A stretch of DNA of 64,000 bases from Gordonia sp. ABSL11-1 (GCF_030315685.1 NZ_JASXSI010000014.1:1-64000), one strand, 5' to 3'. Counted from the first letter of the stretch, positions 8,264-19,814 are shown. Translations and numbers: made by a program. Notes: a model not told the origin generated them from the sequence alone.

Positions 8264-8767
8264 CTACTTGCGCTGATCCTCGACGTCGAAACCCGCCCGA
8301 CGCAGACTCTCCGCGACGTCACCCAGATCCGTACCGAGGTCCCACCGGCTGAACACGATCAGACGAGTGTCGTCGCGGGGACCCTCGGTGTCTGCCGCCG
8401 CAGGTGCATCCGCGTGCAGAACGTCGAATTCGATCTGACCCGTCCGTCGGCCGATCCGACGAAAGTCCAGTAACCGGATCCGGTCGATTCGGTCGTGCGG
8501 ATAGACATGCGTGCCGCCGATGGTGCGGATCGCGATCGCCGGTTCACCGGCGTCGTCGGTGATCGCGAGACGTGGTCGCACCAGGAGCGCGTACGCCGCG
8601 AAGGCCATCAACAAAAGCCCGGCGACGCCCATCAGGACCAGACCCGCCGGATCGGACGACGTCATCACGGCGGCGACCAACAGGATCACCCCGCCGACGG
8701 CCAGCGCGATCCCGGCGGGGCGGGGCGTCGCCCACGCCTGTGTGGACAGATGTGCCGAGTTATCCAC
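8264..8767 (-). CDS. PH-like domain membrane protein (Rv0010c-like)
   Basis: 167 residues from GTG 8767. Two transmembrane helices (about residues 18-38 and 42-62, separated by SSDPAG) are followed by a cytoplasmic bacterial PH-like domain with the turn IGGTHVYPHDRIDRI. Position between ppiA/rhomboid and crgA matches Rv0010c of Mycobacterium. The start codon lies inside a perfect DnaA-box sequence. No catalytic residues are seen; a division-associated accessory role is inferred only from synteny. Confidence 0.8.
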   Translation of the reverse strand: MDNSAHLSTQAWATPRPAGIALAVGGVILLVAAVMTSSDPAGLVLMGVAGLLLMAFAAYALLVRPRLAITDDAGEPAIAIRTIGGTHVYPHDRIDRIRLLDFRRIGRRTGQIEFDVLHADAPAAADTEGPRDDTRLIVFSRWDLGTDLGDVAESLRRAGFDVEDQRK

Positions 8768-8839
8768 AGGTGTTACTCACAATGGGGAGAACTTACACAC
8801 ATGTGATTTCCACAGTGTGGATGAATTACGCACATGTGA
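8741..8839. promoter_or_regulatory. DnaA-box-like cluster plus TTACRCACATGTGA direct repeats
   Basis: Upstream end of the PH-domain gene. TTATCCACA at 8760-8768 is a perfect DnaA box covering the GTG start. CTGTCCACA (8741-8749, minus) and TCATCCACA (8816-8824, minus) are one-mismatch copies. TCCACA-G-TGTGGA at 8809-8821 is a perfect inverted repeat of two cores. TTACACACATGTGA (8793-8806) and TTACGCACATGTGA (8826-8839) are direct repeats exactly 33 bases apart, and a partial TTACTCACA lies at 8773. Binding by DnaA or another regulator is inferred. Confidence 0.5.
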
Positions 8840-8894
8840 GTCGATGCTGTTGATGACTGTGTCGGAAGAGGATCGTCCCAGTTCAGAGGGGAGA

Positions 8895-9185
8895 TCAGCG
8901 CCACCGCATCGTCATCAGCAGGCCGACCACCATGAGCGCGAAGCCGATCAAGAAGTTCCAGGGGCCGAGCTCGTACATCCAATTCAGGGCCTTGCCCTCA
9001 CCACCGAGGGCCGTCGGCGTAGCGACGAGATAGAACACGATGAGCCAGGCGAGTCCGAGGATCATCAGGCCGAGCATGATCCACACGTAGATGTTGCTCG
9101 ACGGCCCGGCCTTCACCTTGACCGGCGTGCGGCTGGCCGGGTTGATCGTGTAGTCGGTCTTCTTCCGGACTTTTGACTTCGGCAT
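8895..9185 (-). CDS. crgA: Cell division protein CrgA
   Basis: 96 residues. [12 protein letters not shown] followed by two transmembrane helices (about residues 32-54 and 75-92) with the conserved [11 protein letters not shown] loop is diagnostic of CrgA. It inhibits or tunes FtsZ-ring function in Streptomyces and recruits FtsI, FtsQ and CwsA in Mycobacterium. Length is typical. ATG 9185 follows AGAGGAAG. Its neighbours, the CwsA-like gene and the pbpA-rodA operon, are known or presumed partners. Confidence 0.95.
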   Translation of the reverse strand: MPKSKVRKKTDYTINPASRTPVKVKAGPSSNIYVWIMLGLMILGLAWLIVFYLVATPTALGGEGKALNWMYELGPWNFLIGFALMVVGLLMTMRWR

Positions 9186-9403
9186 GACTTCCTCTGTAGT
9201 GCTGAACAGCTCGTCGGGCTGTCGGTCAGACGCGACGGTACCGCCACCGTTGGCTCGGGGCCCACAGGTGGGCCGTCGCTCGCAAGAACGTCCCTCTACG
9301 GTATCTCACCAGGTCGCCGACCCGGCAACGTCGCGTCAGCCCAGGTGGCGCCCCGCGGAAAACCGGTCGACCGGGGTATCGGCCCGGGAGGTAGCCTGAC
9401 GGG

Positions 9404-10087
9404 GTGAATCAGCCGTCTGCGCACGTGGGAGCAGGGTCGACAGTCGGCCGTGTCCTGGTCATCGACAACTACGACAGCTTCGTCTACAACCTGGTGCAGT
9501 ACCTGGGTCAACTGGGTGTCGATGCCGTGGTGTGGCGCAACGACGACCCGCAACTGGCCGACCCTGCTGCGGCTGTGGACGGATTCGACGGAGTCCTGCT
9601 GAGTCCCGGTCCGGGCACTCCGCAGCGTGCCGGCGCGACCATCCCGATGGTCGGCGTGGCCCGCGACAGCGGCATCCCGTTGCTCGGCGTGTGCCTCGGG
9701 CACCAGGCGATCGGTGCGGCATTCGGAGGGACGGTCGACCGCGCGCCCGAACTGTTGCACGGCAAGACCTCGCAGGTGTTCCACGACGGCGTGGGTGTCT
9801 TCGTCGGCCTGCCGGATCCGTTCACCGCGACCCGTTACCACTCGCTCACCGTGCTGCCGGAGACGATCCCCGACGAACTCATCGTGACCGGACGCACCGA
9901 GACCGGAATCGTGATGGCGATGGCACACCGCGAACTACCGATCCACGGCGTGCAGTTCCATCCGGAGAGCGTTCTCACGCAGGGCGGACACCGCATGCTC
10001 GCCAACTGGCTCGCGGTGTGCGGCATCGAGATCCCGGAGTCGCGTGTGGCGGTGCTGGAGAGCGAGATGGCCGAGGCGGTCGGCTGA
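9404..10087 (+). CDS. pabA: Class I glutamine amidotransferase, pabA/trpG type
   Basis: 227 residues from GTG 9404. Releases ammonia from glutamine for aminodeoxychorismate or anthranilate synthase. Landmarks: VIDNYDSFVYNL at the N-terminus, nucleophile C97 in GVCLGHQ, and the H186/E188 pair in VQFHPES complete the triad. This position between crgA and pknB is that of Rv0013 (called trpG or pabA). The large synthase subunit is not in the window, so folate versus tryptophan use cannot be decided here. Confidence 0.9.
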   Translation: MNQPSAHVGAGSTVGRVLVIDNYDSFVYNLVQYLGQLGVDAVVWRNDDPQLADPAAAVDGFDGVLLSPGPGTPQRAGATIPMVGVARDSGIPLLGVCLGHQAIGAAFGGTVDRAPELLHGKTSQVFHDGVGVFVGLPDPFTATRYHSLTVLPETIPDELIVTGRTETGIVMAMAHRELPIHGVQFHPESVLTQGGHRMLANWLAVCGIEIPESRVAVLESEMAEAVG

Positions 10088-10089
10088 AC

Positions 10090-10154
10090 GCCGACGACCC
10101 GCGCCGACGACCCGCCGAGTCATTCCCGAACCGAGTCATTCCCGAACCGAGTCA
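10090..10154. repeat. Short tandem direct repeats after pabA
   Basis: GCCGACGACCCGC occurs twice back to back (10090-10115), then CCGAGTCATTCCCGAA twice (10115-10146) plus a partial third copy reaching the pknB stop codon. This looks like replication-slippage duplication between the convergent pabA and pknB ends. Confidence 0.7.
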
Positions 10155-12074
10155 GCCCGGTAGCAGACTGCCCTGGCCGACGACGATCGCCACCGAACCG
10201 TTCTTGCGGACCCGCGAACCCGGATCGGGTTCCTGCCCGATCACCTTGCCGTCGTCGGGACTCGTGATCGGTACGTTGCGCGACGACCGCGTCAGCGTGG
10301 AGTCCTCCCAGCCGGCCGCTGCCAGCGTGGCCCGCGCCTGAGCGGGTGTCTGACCGCGCAGATTCGGCATCACGAACATGTTCCCTCGGGACACGACGAT
10401 CTGGACCGTGCTGCCCTGCTCGACGGTCTCGCCTGCCGATGGCGAACTGCTGACGACGCGGCCGGCCGGCAACTCGGAGTCGCCGGCGATGGTGACCACC
10501 TTCAGATTGATCTGCTCGAGAACGGTTCGCGCTGCATCCTCGGCCTGTCCGGTCACGTCGGGGATCGTGACCTCCTTCGGCCCGTTACCGACGTGCACCA
10601 CGACGGCGCCGTTGACCGGTGCCTCGGCGCCGATCGGCGGGGTCGTGCTGACGACCTTGTCCTTGAGCTCGGGAGTGGAGTCGACGCGATCGGGTTTGAC
10701 GTTCGAGAATCCGAGGACGCGCAGCGCCTCGGTCGCCTCGTCGGGTGTCTTGCCACGGAGATCCGGCATCTGATGTCGCTGCGGACCCGTGGACACGTAC
10801 AGCGTGACCTCCGAACCCTGCGCCGCGAGCACGTTCTCCGACGGCGTCGACCGCGTCGCCGAACCCGCGGCGACGTCCAGGCTGGGTTCGTCGAGCTGTT
10901 TCACCCGGAAGCCGGCTTCCTCGAGACTGCTGCGCGCCTCCGACACCGCCTTGCCTGCGACGGACGGCACCGGCACCTGCCGAGCGACGTCCGATCCCCA
11001 CGGCGACCACAGCAGCAGACCTGCGATCAGCACGACGACCAGCGCCGCGGCACCGATCAGCGGGCCGCGCCGTCGGCGGCGCGACGGTGGCTCCCCGCCG
11101 TCGGCGTCCTCGTCGCGGCGGTGCGAACCGGACTCACGACGCGGTCCGGTGTCGGTGGCGAGTGCCCGTCGGGGCCCAGAGTCCATGAACTCGGTGCGGT
11201 CCTGATCGGACAGCAGCATCGGTGCCGACGGCTTGCCGCCGGCGAGCACCTTGATCAGGTCCGCGCGCAACTCTGCCGCCGACTGATAGCGGTTCGCCGG
11301 GTTCTTGCTCATCGCCTTGAGCACCACGGAGTCCAGTTCGCGGGGAATCTCCGGGCGGATCGACGACGGCCACACTGGGTCTTCGTGCACGTGCTGGTGA
11401 GCGACCGCGACCGGCGAATCACCGGTGAACGGCGGCTCGCCGGTCATCAGTTCGAAAAGTACGCAACCCATCGAGTAGATGTCGCTGCGTGGATCGACCT
11501 TGATGCCGCGGGCCTGCTCCGGCGACAGGTACTGCGCGGTGCCCATCACCGCCGACGTCTGCGTCATCGTCGACGTCGTGTCACTCATCGCACGCGCGAT
11601 GCCGAAGTCCATCACCTTCACGGCTCCGGACTTGTCGATCATCACGTTGGCCGGCTTCATGTCGCGGTGGACGATGCCGTTGCGGTGGGAGAAGTCCATC
11701 GCGGCGGCGACGTCGGCCATCCACGTCATCGCCTGGCGCGGCGGCACCGGGCCGTTGCCGCGCAGTACGTCGCGCAGTGTCTCACCGTCGACGTACTCCA
11801 TGACGATGAACGGCAGCGGACCCTCCTCGGTCTCCGCCTCCCCGGTGTCGAAGACCTGGACGATCGTCGGATGGTTCAGCTTCGCCGCGTTCTGCGCCTC
11901 GCGGCGGAACCGAAGGTAGAAGGTGGGGTCGCGCGCGAGGTCGGCACGCAGCACCTTGACCGCGACGTCACGGTGCAGCAGCAGATCCCGCGCGAAGTGA
12001 ACCTCCGACATGCCGCCGAAGCCGAGTGTCTCACCGAGCTCATAACGATCCGAGAGATGGTGCGGCGTCGACAT
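10152..12074 (-). CDS. pknB: Ser/Thr protein kinase PknB with four PASTA domains
   Basis: 640 residues from ATG 12074 (GTG 12077 adjacent). The kinase domain spans about residues 10-275: glycine loop GFGGMSEVHF, VAVK lysine, HRDMKPAN, DFG, and the activation-loop TQT of mycobacterial PknB in MTQTSAVMGTAQYLSPEQ. A basic linker leads to one transmembrane helix (about 340-360) and four extracellular PASTA repeats to the C-terminus, which in this family sense muropeptides or lipid II. It phosphorylates division and wall-synthesis proteins. It is the last gene of the fhaB–pstP–rodA–pbpA–pknA–pknB operon and is opposed by the phosphatase PstP upstream. Essential in mycobacteria. Confidence 0.97.
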   Translation of the reverse strand: MSTPHHLSDRYELGETLGFGGMSEVHFARDLLLHRDVAVKVLRADLARDPTFYLRFRREAQNAAKLNHPTIVQVFDTGEAETEEGPLPFIVMEYVDGETLRDVLRGNGPVPPRQAMTWMADVAAAMDFSHRNGIVHRDMKPANVMIDKSGAVKVMDFGIARAMSDTTSTMTQTSAVMGTAQYLSPEQARGIKVDPRSDIYSMGCVLFELMTGEPPFTGDSPVAVAHQHVHEDPVWPSSIRPEIPRELDSVVLKAMSKNPANRYQSAAELRADLIKVLAGGKPSAPMLLSDQDRTEFMDSGPRRALATDTGPRRESGSHRRDEDADGGEPPSRRRRRGPLIGAAALVVVLIAGLLLWSPWGSDVARQVPVPSVAGKAVSEARSSLEEAGFRVKQLDEPSLDVAAGSATRSTPSENVLAAQGSEVTLYVSTGPQRHQMPDLRGKTPDEATEALRVLGFSNVKPDRVDSTPELKDKVVSTTPPIGAEAPVNGAVVVHVGNGPKEVTIPDVTGQAEDAARTVLEQINLKVVTIAGDSELPAGRVVSSSPSAGETVEQGSTVQIVVSRGNMFVMPNLRGQTPAQARATLAAAGWEDSTLTRSSRNVPITSPDDGKVIGQEPDPGSRVRKNGSVAIVVGQGSLLPG

Positions 12075-12179
12075 CACCTTGCGCTCACCATCTTTCGCTG
12101 CTCCGACCGCGCGCCGCGCGAACGGGCGCGCTCGTGCGCGCTGTCATCGGGACCGACACCTCACCCATTATCGGCCAAC

Positions 12180-13558
<1,379 letters not shown>

Positions 13559-13559
<1 letters not shown>

Positions 13560-15064
13560 CAGCGTGCACCTCCCACCAGCGCGTTGATCACTGCTCGTCC
13601 GATCGGCGCCGCCACGGTACCGCCTGTCGAGGCGGGACCCGGATCGCCGTTCTCCACCACAACGGCCACGGCGATCTGAGCGTTCGACGACGGCCCGAAC
13701 GCGATGTACCAGGAGTACGGTGTCTCGGACTCGACGTCCGAGGTCGCCGAGTGTTCGGCCGTGCCGGTCTTCGAGGCGATCGAGACCGGGCCCCCCGCCC
13801 CCTGGGTACTGCGTTCCGACTCGATCATCATCGACGTCAGTGTCGCCGCCTGATCCGAACTGATCGGTTCGTTGATCGTCGTCGGCTGCGTCGTCTGCAG
13901 CGTACGCAGATCCGCTGCCTGCAGCTTGTCGACCAGGTAGGGCTGCATCCGGACGCCACCGTTGGCCACGGTCGAGGCGACCATCGCCATCTCCATCGGT
14001 GTCACCCGGACGTCACGCTGACCGATCGACGCCTGCCCCAGCGCAGCCAGGTCGGGGATGTCGCCCACGGTCGAGCGCGCCACCGGCAACGGCGTGTCGG
14101 GCTGCTTCTCGTCCAGGCCGAAGCGATTCGCGGTCTCACGGAACACGGTGATCGGATCCTTCATCTTGCTCGTCGTGAGATCGACGAATGCCGTGTTGCA
14201 GGAGTACTTGAACGCCTGCAGAAGAGACACCGTACCGCCCGACGAGCCCGGACACGTCTGGCCGCCGTAATTGGTGAGCGACGTCTCCGTATCCGGGAGC
14301 ACGATGGACGGCGCCGCGGTGAGCCGGATATCCGGCGAGATGTTGTCGCGCAGCGCGGCGGCCGTGGTCAGCACCTTGAACGTGGACCCCGGCGGGTACA
14401 GCTGGTTCATCGCACGATTGAGCATCGGGGTGTTGATGTCACCCGGCTGGTTCCAGGCTGCCCAGTTGCGCTCGCGGACGTTCTGGTCGTGACTGGCCAG
14501 CTTGTTGGGATCATAGCTCGGCGACGACGCCATCGCGAGGATCTTGCCGGTGTTCGGCTGGATGGCCACGACCGCGCCGCGACAGCCCCCCTCGCAGCCG
14601 TTGCGCAGGCCGTCGTAGGCGGCGCGTTGCAGGCGCGGCACGATCGTGCTCACGACGTTGCCGCCGCGCGGGTCGCGACCGGAGAACATGTCCATGAAGC
14701 GCTGACCGAACAGGCGGTCGTCGTTGCCGTTGAGGATCGAGTTCTCGTACAGCTCCAGACCGGTGCTGCCGTACTGGAACGAGTAGTAACCGGTGACCGG
14801 CGCGAACGCCTCGGCACCGCTCGGCGGGTACGTGCGCAGGAACTTCAGCCGGCTGTCGGTCGGCACCGACACAGCAACGACCGAGCCACCGTCGGCGGTG
14901 ATCGCGCCGCGCTGGCGGGCGTACTCGTCGAGCAACACCCGGTTGTTGCGGGGGTCCGCGCGCAACGAATCGGCCTTGAACACCTGGACGTAGGTGGCAT
15001 TGGCGAGCAGCGCGACGACCATCACGATCACGGCGATCGACACCCGCTGGATCGGTTTGTTCAT
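13559..15064 (-). CDS. pbpA: Class B penicillin-binding protein PbpA
   Basis: 501 residues. N-terminal membrane anchor (about residues 7-25), a dimerisation region, then the transpeptidase domain with all three motifs: S227-TFK-230 (acylated serine), SCN 288-290 and KTG 432-434. Cross-links peptidoglycan in the periplasm, partnered with the SEDS polymerase RodA encoded immediately upstream. Four-base ATGA overlaps with rodA and pknA indicate one operon. Two pairs of cysteines (C157/C161 and C271/C289) may form disulfides. Length agrees with mycobacterial PbpA (about 490). Confidence 0.96.
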
Positions 15065-16491
15065 CGACGCACCGCCTGCGTCGGCAGCGAGTCGATGCTC
15101 TTGGGCGGCGGGCGCTTCCGGGTCGGATCCGGTTCGCGCGCCGCGTTCGAGATGCGGATCAGCAAGGCCACCAGGATGTAGTTCGCCAGCAACGACGACC
15201 CGCCGTAGGACAGGAACGGCGTCGTCAGGCCGGTCAGCGGGATCAGCTTGGTGACACCGCCGACGACCACGAAGACCTGCACCGCGATGGTGAACGAGAG
15301 CCCGGTCGCCAGCAACTTGCCGAAGCTGTCGCGCACGGCGATCCCGGTGCGCAGGCCGCGCATCACGAAGATCAGGTAGAGCATCAGGATCGCCCCGAGC
15401 CCGACGAGCCCGAGCTCCTCACCGACGGTGGCGATGATGAAGTCGGTGTTCGCGAACGGGACGATGTTGGGACGCCCGGAGCCGAGGCCCGTGCCGAACA
15501 ATCCGCCGGTGGCGAGACCGAACAGGCTCTGCCCGATCTGATAGCCCGAACCGTCGAAGTCGCTGAACGGATCCTGCCAGATCTCGACGCGGACCTGTAG
15601 GTGTGCGAAGAGCTGGTAGGCGACGAGCGCGCCGACGACGAAGAGGGTGACACCGAGGACGAGCCAGCTGGCGCGTTCGGTCGCGACGTAGACCATTGTC
15701 AGCATCGTCGAGAAGATCAGCAGCGAGCTGCCCAGATCCGACGAGTAGGCCAGCACCGCGATCGACACGAACCACGCCGCCAGCAGCGGACCGAGGTCGC
15801 GGGCGCGGGGAAAATCCATGCCCAGGAAGTGTTTTCCCGCGGTGGTGAACAGATCGCGCTTCGACACCAGGAACGCGGCCGTGAAGATGATGATCAGGAT
15901 CTTCGCGAACTCGCTGGGCTGGATCGAGAAGAACGGCAGGATGATCCAGTTCTTCGACCCGTTGATCTCCGACATCGACGACGGCAGGATCGCCGGGATG
16001 ATCAGGAGGACAAGACCTCCCAGACCAAGGGTGTAGGCGTACCGCGACAGCGTGCGGTGATCGCGGACCAGAATCAGGATCGCGGCGAACGCGACGATGC
16101 CGAGCACCGCCCACAGCAACTGCTGATCGGCGTTGTTGGTGACATCGGTGTTGTTGATCGTCTCGCCGGTGTTTCCGGTGCCGAGGTCGAGCCGGTGGAT
16201 GAGCACCAGTCCGAGGCCGTTGAGCACGGCGACCACCGGCAGCAGCAACGGATCCGCGTGCGGCGCATAGCGTCGCACAACGAGATGCGCGGCCCCGAAC
16301 AGCACCGTGTAGGCGACCACGTACTTCACCAGATCCCAGGTGATGCTCTGACCCTGCGCGGCCTGGACGATGAGCAACGCCACGGTGACCAGACCGATGG
16401 CGAATCCGAGCAGCACCATCTCTGCGGTGCGCCCGGTCTGTTCCGGTGGCCCCTTCGGCGGGGCGTGGACGGGATTGGAGGGCTGGGTCAT
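15061..16491 (-). CDS. rodA: SEDS-family peptidoglycan polymerase RodA
   Basis: 476 residues, about ten to twelve transmembrane helices. The SEDS signature region is visible: [11 protein letters not shown] in the middle, [16 protein letters not shown], and the terminal [18 protein letters not shown]. Polymerises lipid II into glycan strands; pairs with the class B PBP encoded downstream. The ATG directly follows the pstP stop codon (TAG-ATG) and the gene end overlaps pbpA. The family member in this operon is called RodA/FtsW-like (Rv0017c). Confidence 0.95.
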   Translation of the reverse strand: MTQPSNPVHAPPKGPPEQTGRTAEMVLLGFAIGLVTVALLIVQAAQGQSITWDLVKYVVAYTVLFGAAHLVVRRYAPHADPLLLPVVAVLNGLGLVLIHRLDLGTGNTGETINNTDVTNNADQQLLWAVLGIVAFAAILILVRDHRTLSRYAYTLGLGGLVLLIIPAILPSSMSEINGSKNWIILPFFSIQPSEFAKILIIIFTAAFLVSKRDLFTTAGKHFLGMDFPRARDLGPLLAAWFVSIAVLAYSSDLGSSLLIFSTMLTMVYVATERASWLVLGVTLFVVGALVAYQLFAHLQVRVEIWQDPFSDFDGSGYQIGQSLFGLATGGLFGTGLGSGRPNIVPFANTDFIIATVGEELGLVGLGAILMLYLIFVMRGLRTGIAVRDSFGKLLATGLSFTIAVQVFVVVGGVTKLIPLTGLTTPFLSYGGSSLLANYILVALLIRISNAAREPDPTRKRPPPKSIDSLPTQAVRR

Positions 16492-17985
16492 CTAGTGGCC
16501 CCGGCAGATCTTGTTGCCGTCGCTGTCGTACTGCGGCGGTGCCTCCTGCGACGCGGTCGCCGAGTCGTCGGGGCGGGTCGTCTCCGACACGGGTACCGGT
16601 GTCGTCGACGACGCGGCGGGGGTGCCGGCGGGTGACGGTGGTGGCGGTGTCGGACTGCGCGGGTCCGCGGGGACGGGAGCAGGTGCGGGGGCGGGGGCGG
16701 GTGCCGGATCCGGGCACAGCGGAAGGAAATTCAGCTGCTCGACGCGGTTCTGCGCATCGGAGAGCGGCATGTTGCGGATCGACTTGCCGACGACGGCGTT
16801 GCGGTCGAGCTCGGCGAGGTCGGAGGTCTGCAGCGGCGTGCAGGTGTCGGAGGCGTCGTAGTCGACGAATTCGATCTGCGGCTTCTCCTGGTCGAGGCCG
16901 GAGACGCACACGTTCTGCGACGCCGAGCTGAGGTCGAGAAACATGACCTTGTCCGGCGAGCCCTGGAAGACCACGACGTCGCCGTCCTCGGCGCCGACGT
17001 AATAGTTGTTGCGCACCAGGCTGCGTGCCACGAACAGGCCACCGATGAGAACCGCGATGACTGCGATCGCGATGCCCGCGACGAGCCAGCGTCGTCGTGG
17101 ATTGCGTGGTGGCGGCGCGTCGTCGGCGAGGATGCTCGGTCGTTGCGTCTCCGCCGCCGGTGGGCGCAACGCAGCGGCACGTCCCGCCGCGGTCGCCGGG
17201 TTCGGGGTGTAGCCCTCGTCGTCGCCACCCGCGGCACCGCCGACGATGGGTCGCGAATCGCCGTACTCGGTGTCGACGACGTCGGCGACGATGACCGTCA
17301 CGTTGTCGGGTCCGCCACCGCGCAGGGCGAGTTCGATGAGCCGGTCGGCACATTCCCTGTGATCGGGGATGGACCCGAGTGTGTCGGCGAGCGTCTCCTC
17401 GCTGACGACGTCGGACAGTCCGTCGCTGCAGAGCAGGTACCGGTCGCCGGCACGCGCCTCCCGGATGGTCAGCGTGGGCTCGACCTCCTGACCGGTGAGG
17501 GCACGCATGATGAGGGAGCGTTGCGGATGGGTGTGCGCCTGTTCGGCGGTGATGCGACCTTCTTCGACGAGGGTCTGCACGAACGTGTCGTCGCGGGTGA
17601 TCTGCGTGAGCTGTTCGTCGCGCAGCAGGTAGCCGCGGGAATCCCCGATGTGGCACAGGCCGATTCGACTGCCGGCGAAGAGGATCGCGGTGAGCGTCGT
17701 GCCCATGCCCTCGAGTTCGGGTGAGTGCTCCACCTGTGCGGCAATGGCGGCGTTGCCGTTGTGCGTGGCCCGGTCGAGCTGGGCCAGCAGGTCGCCACCG
17801 GGTTCGTCGTCGTCGAGGGTGCGCAGCGCCTGGATCACGAGCTGGCTGGCGACCTCGCCCGCCGCGTGGCCACCCATCCCGTCGGCGAGTGCGAGCAGGC
17901 GCGCGCCGGCATAGACGGAGTCCTCGTTGTTCGACCGGACCAGACCCCGGTCACTTCGCGCGATATAGCGCAGCACGAGTGTCAC
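16492..17985 (-). CDS. pstP: PP2C-type Ser/Thr phosphatase PstP
   Basis: 497 residues from GTG 17985. PPM/PP2C domain (about residues 5-235) with metal-binding aspartates in RSNNEDSVYAG, ADGMGGHAAGE, CSDGLSD and GGPDNVT. A linker leads to one transmembrane helix (about 303-322, VAGIAIAVIAVLIGGLFVA) and a Pro/Ala/Thr-rich extracellular tail. Removes phosphates placed by PknA/PknB; the same operon thus encodes kinase and eraser. Overlaps fhaB by four bases. Position equals Rv0018c. Confidence 0.96.
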   Translation of the reverse strand: MTLVLRYIARSDRGLVRSNNEDSVYAGARLLALADGMGGHAAGEVASQLVIQALRTLDDDEPGGDLLAQLDRATHNGNAAIAAQVEHSPELEGMGTTLTAILFAGSRIGLCHIGDSRGYLLRDEQLTQITRDDTFVQTLVEEGRITAEQAHTHPQRSLIMRALTGQEVEPTLTIREARAGDRYLLCSDGLSDVVSEETLADTLGSIPDHRECADRLIELALRGGGPDNVTVIVADVVDTEYGDSRPIVGGAAGGDDEGYTPNPATAAGRAAALRPPAAETQRPSILADDAPPPRNPRRRWLVAGIAIAVIAVLIGGLFVARSLVRNNYYVGAEDGDVVVFQGSPDKVMFLDLSSASQNVCVSGLDQEKPQIEFVDYDASDTCTPLQTSDLAELDRNAVVGKSIRNMPLSDAQNRVEQLNFLPLCPDPAPAPAPAPAPVPADPRSPTPPPPSPAGTPAASSTTPVPVSETTRPDDSATASQEAPPQYDSDGNKICRGH

Positions 17986-18446
17986 GGGCGCAACTCGATC
18001 ACGGTCTTGCCGATGCGGATCGGCGTGTTGATCGGAACCTTCACCGCCGTGGTCACCTTGGAGCGGTCCAGATAGGTGCCGTTCGTGGATCCGAGATCCT
18101 CGACGTACCAGTCGTCGCCGCGACGGGACAGACGTGCATGGCGTTCGGACGCGTAGTCGTCGGTGAGCACCAGTGTCGAGTCGTCCGCGCGACCCAGGAG
18201 CACCGGCTGGGCGCCGAGCGTGATGCGTGTGTTCGCCAGGGCACCATGCGTGACGACCAGGTACCGAGCCGAGCCGCGTGCCGCGCGTGCGCTGCGATCA
18301 CGCTTGTCGCTGCGTGTGTAGCGTGCGAGCCTGCTCCCACCCGCGGCCGCGATGTCGGCGCGCAGTGTGCGGATGACGGCGTACACGAACAGCCAGAGCA
18401 GCAGCAGGAACCCGAAGCGGGTCAGCTGCAGCACCAAGCCCTGCAT
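17982..18446 (-). CDS. fhaB: FHA-domain protein FhaB (FipA)
   Basis: 154 residues. An N-terminal transmembrane helix (about residues 8-26) precedes a cytoplasmic FHA phosphothreonine-binding domain with LGRADDS, SERHARL and LGSTNGTY, containing the conserved Gly-Arg, Ser-x-x-His and Asn-Gly residues. Start ATG 18446 follows GGAGGTGAACACTTA. In mycobacteria the product bridges FtsZ and FtsQ when phosphorylated. First gene of the operon that continues to pknB. Confidence 0.95.
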   Translation of the reverse strand: MQGLVLQLTRFGFLLLLWLFVYAVIRTLRADIAAAGGSRLARYTRSDKRDRSARAARGSARYLVVTHGALANTRITLGAQPVLLGRADDSTLVLTDDYASERHARLSRRGDDWYVEDLGSTNGTYLDRSKVTTAVKVPINTPIRIGKTVIELRP

Positions 18447-18584
18447 TAAGTGTTCACCTCCAGCGCCATCACTTCTCTGCCCGCTCGTTCCACCCCGGGC
18501 GCCGGTCGTAGAAACGGACCCGACTGCATCTTATGGGCAGTGACTGCTTTCCCCGACATCGAGATGTGACAGTTCAGTATCAAC

Positions 18585-18610
18585 ACCCGGTCCCGCGCGA
18601 GGGACCGGGT
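18585..18610. terminator. Hairpin between fhaA and fhaB
   Basis: ACCCGGTCCC and GGGACCGGGT form a perfect 10-bp stem with the loop GCGCGA, 13 bases downstream of the fhaA stop. No T-run follows in the minus direction, so it may act as an inefficient terminator, an attenuator lowering readthrough into fhaB, or an RNA-stability element. Confidence 0.6.
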
Positions 18611-18623
18611 CGATGACCTGTGA

Positions 18624-19814
18624 CTACTGGAACCGAACGGTGATGTCGGAGTGTCCGACGCGGATGCGGTCGCCGTCGGCGAGTTCCCAGCTGCTGACCT
18701 GCAGGTCGTTCACCGTGGTGCCGTTGGTCGAGTTGAGATCGGTGAGCATCGCGGTGGCGCCGTCCCAGCGGATCTCGACGTGCCGGCGGGACACGCCGGT
18801 GTCCGGCAGTCGGAACTGTGCGTCCTGCCCGCGTCCGATGATGTTGGAGCCCTCACGGAGCTGGAAGGTGCGGTTGCTGCCGTCCTCGAGGAGCAACGTG
18901 ATCGCCGCCGGCGCATAGCCGCCCGCCGGACGTCCGTAACCCTGGTCGTAGCCGCCCTGCTCATAGCCACCCTGGGCGTAGCCGTACCCGGGCTGCTGGG
19001 CATAGCCCTGCTGATAGTCATAGCCCTGCTGCGCGTAGCCCGGGTCGTAGCCACCCTGCTGGTAGCCACCCTGCTCGTATCCGGGCTGGCCGTAACCCTG
19101 CTGGTAGCCCTGGTCGTAACCCTGTTGGCCGTAGCCCTGCTGCTCGTAGCCACCCTGCTGGTAGCCCTGCTCGTACCCGGGCTGGGCATAGCCCTGCTGG
19201 GCGTAACCCTGGTCGTATCCGGGCTGTGCTGCCTGCTGTCCGTAGCCCTGGTCGTATCCGGCCTGCTGGTAGTCGTAGCCACCCTGCTGGCCCCCCTGGT
19301 CGTACGCGGAGTCAGAACCCCTGCGCTGGTCGTATCCGGGGTTGTTGGTCATTATCGGGGCTCCTACTTCTCGGTGTGCACGTTGCGGGTGCTGCTCTGC
19401 ATGTGGCCGTTGCGGACCGGCTGCGAGCGGTCGCGGCCTCGCGTCCGGGTTCACCGCTCCGCGCGCGCGGAAGATGCCGGTGTGCAACGACTGCGACTTG
19501 TCGAACTCTACGACGACACGGCCATAGGTCTGCCAGCCGTTGTCGGCGATGAAGTTCTCGAGGTGCTTCGAGAACGTCTTGCGGTTCAGCTCGTACTCGG
19601 TCGCGATGTGATCGAAATCGGTCGGGCTGAACAACAACGTATAACTGTTCGCTGCGAGGACGGTGCCGTCGCCGAGATCCTCCAGGGATTCCTCGGCTTC
19701 ACGCTGCAGTCCGTTCTCGATCTCCTGCGGGGCGACCTGGCCCCCGAAGACACGCGCGAAGCCGTCGTCGACAGCTCCTTCGAGTTTGCGCTCGATGCGC
19801 TGCAAAATTCCCAC
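18624..19814 (-). CDS. fhaA: FHA-domain scaffold protein FhaA
   Basis: 396 residues from GTG 19814, where GGGAGGG is well spaced; the longer frame from 19844 lacks this. Residues 1 to about 125 form the DUF3662-type N-terminal domain ([25 protein letters not shown]). Residues about 155-305 are an extremely Tyr/Gln/Gly-rich linker built from [13 protein letters not shown]-like units. The C-terminal FHA domain has [17 protein letters not shown] and NSTNGT. It binds phosphorylated MurJ/MviN and other PknB substrates in mycobacteria. Sits immediately before tRNA-Leu as in M. tuberculosis. Confidence 0.95.
   Translation of the reverse strand: MGILQRIERKLEGAVDDGFARVFGGQVAPQEIENGLQREAEESLEDLGDGTVLAANSYTLLFSPTDFDHIATEYELNRKTFSKHLENFIADNGWQTYGRVVVEFDKSQSLHTGIFRARGAVNPDARPRPLAAGPQRPHAEQHPQRAHREVGAPIMTNNPGYDQRRGSDSAYDQGGQQGGYDYQQAGYDQGYGQQAAQPGYDQGYAQQGYAQPGYEQGYQQGGYEQQGYGQQGYDQGYQQGYGQPGYEQGGYQQGGYDPGYAQQGYDYQQGYAQQPGYGYAQGGYEQGGYDQGYGRPAGGYAPAAITLLLEDGSNRTFQLREGSNIIGRGQDAQFRLPDTGVSRRHVEIRWDGATAMLTDLNSTNGTTVNDLQVSSWELADGDRIRVGHSDITVRFQ

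Noticed and set aside
18925-19350. Repeat array of possible CRISPR or VNTR type in fhaA
   Set aside because: Units are imperfect, multiples of codons, and encode the known low-complexity linker of FhaA.
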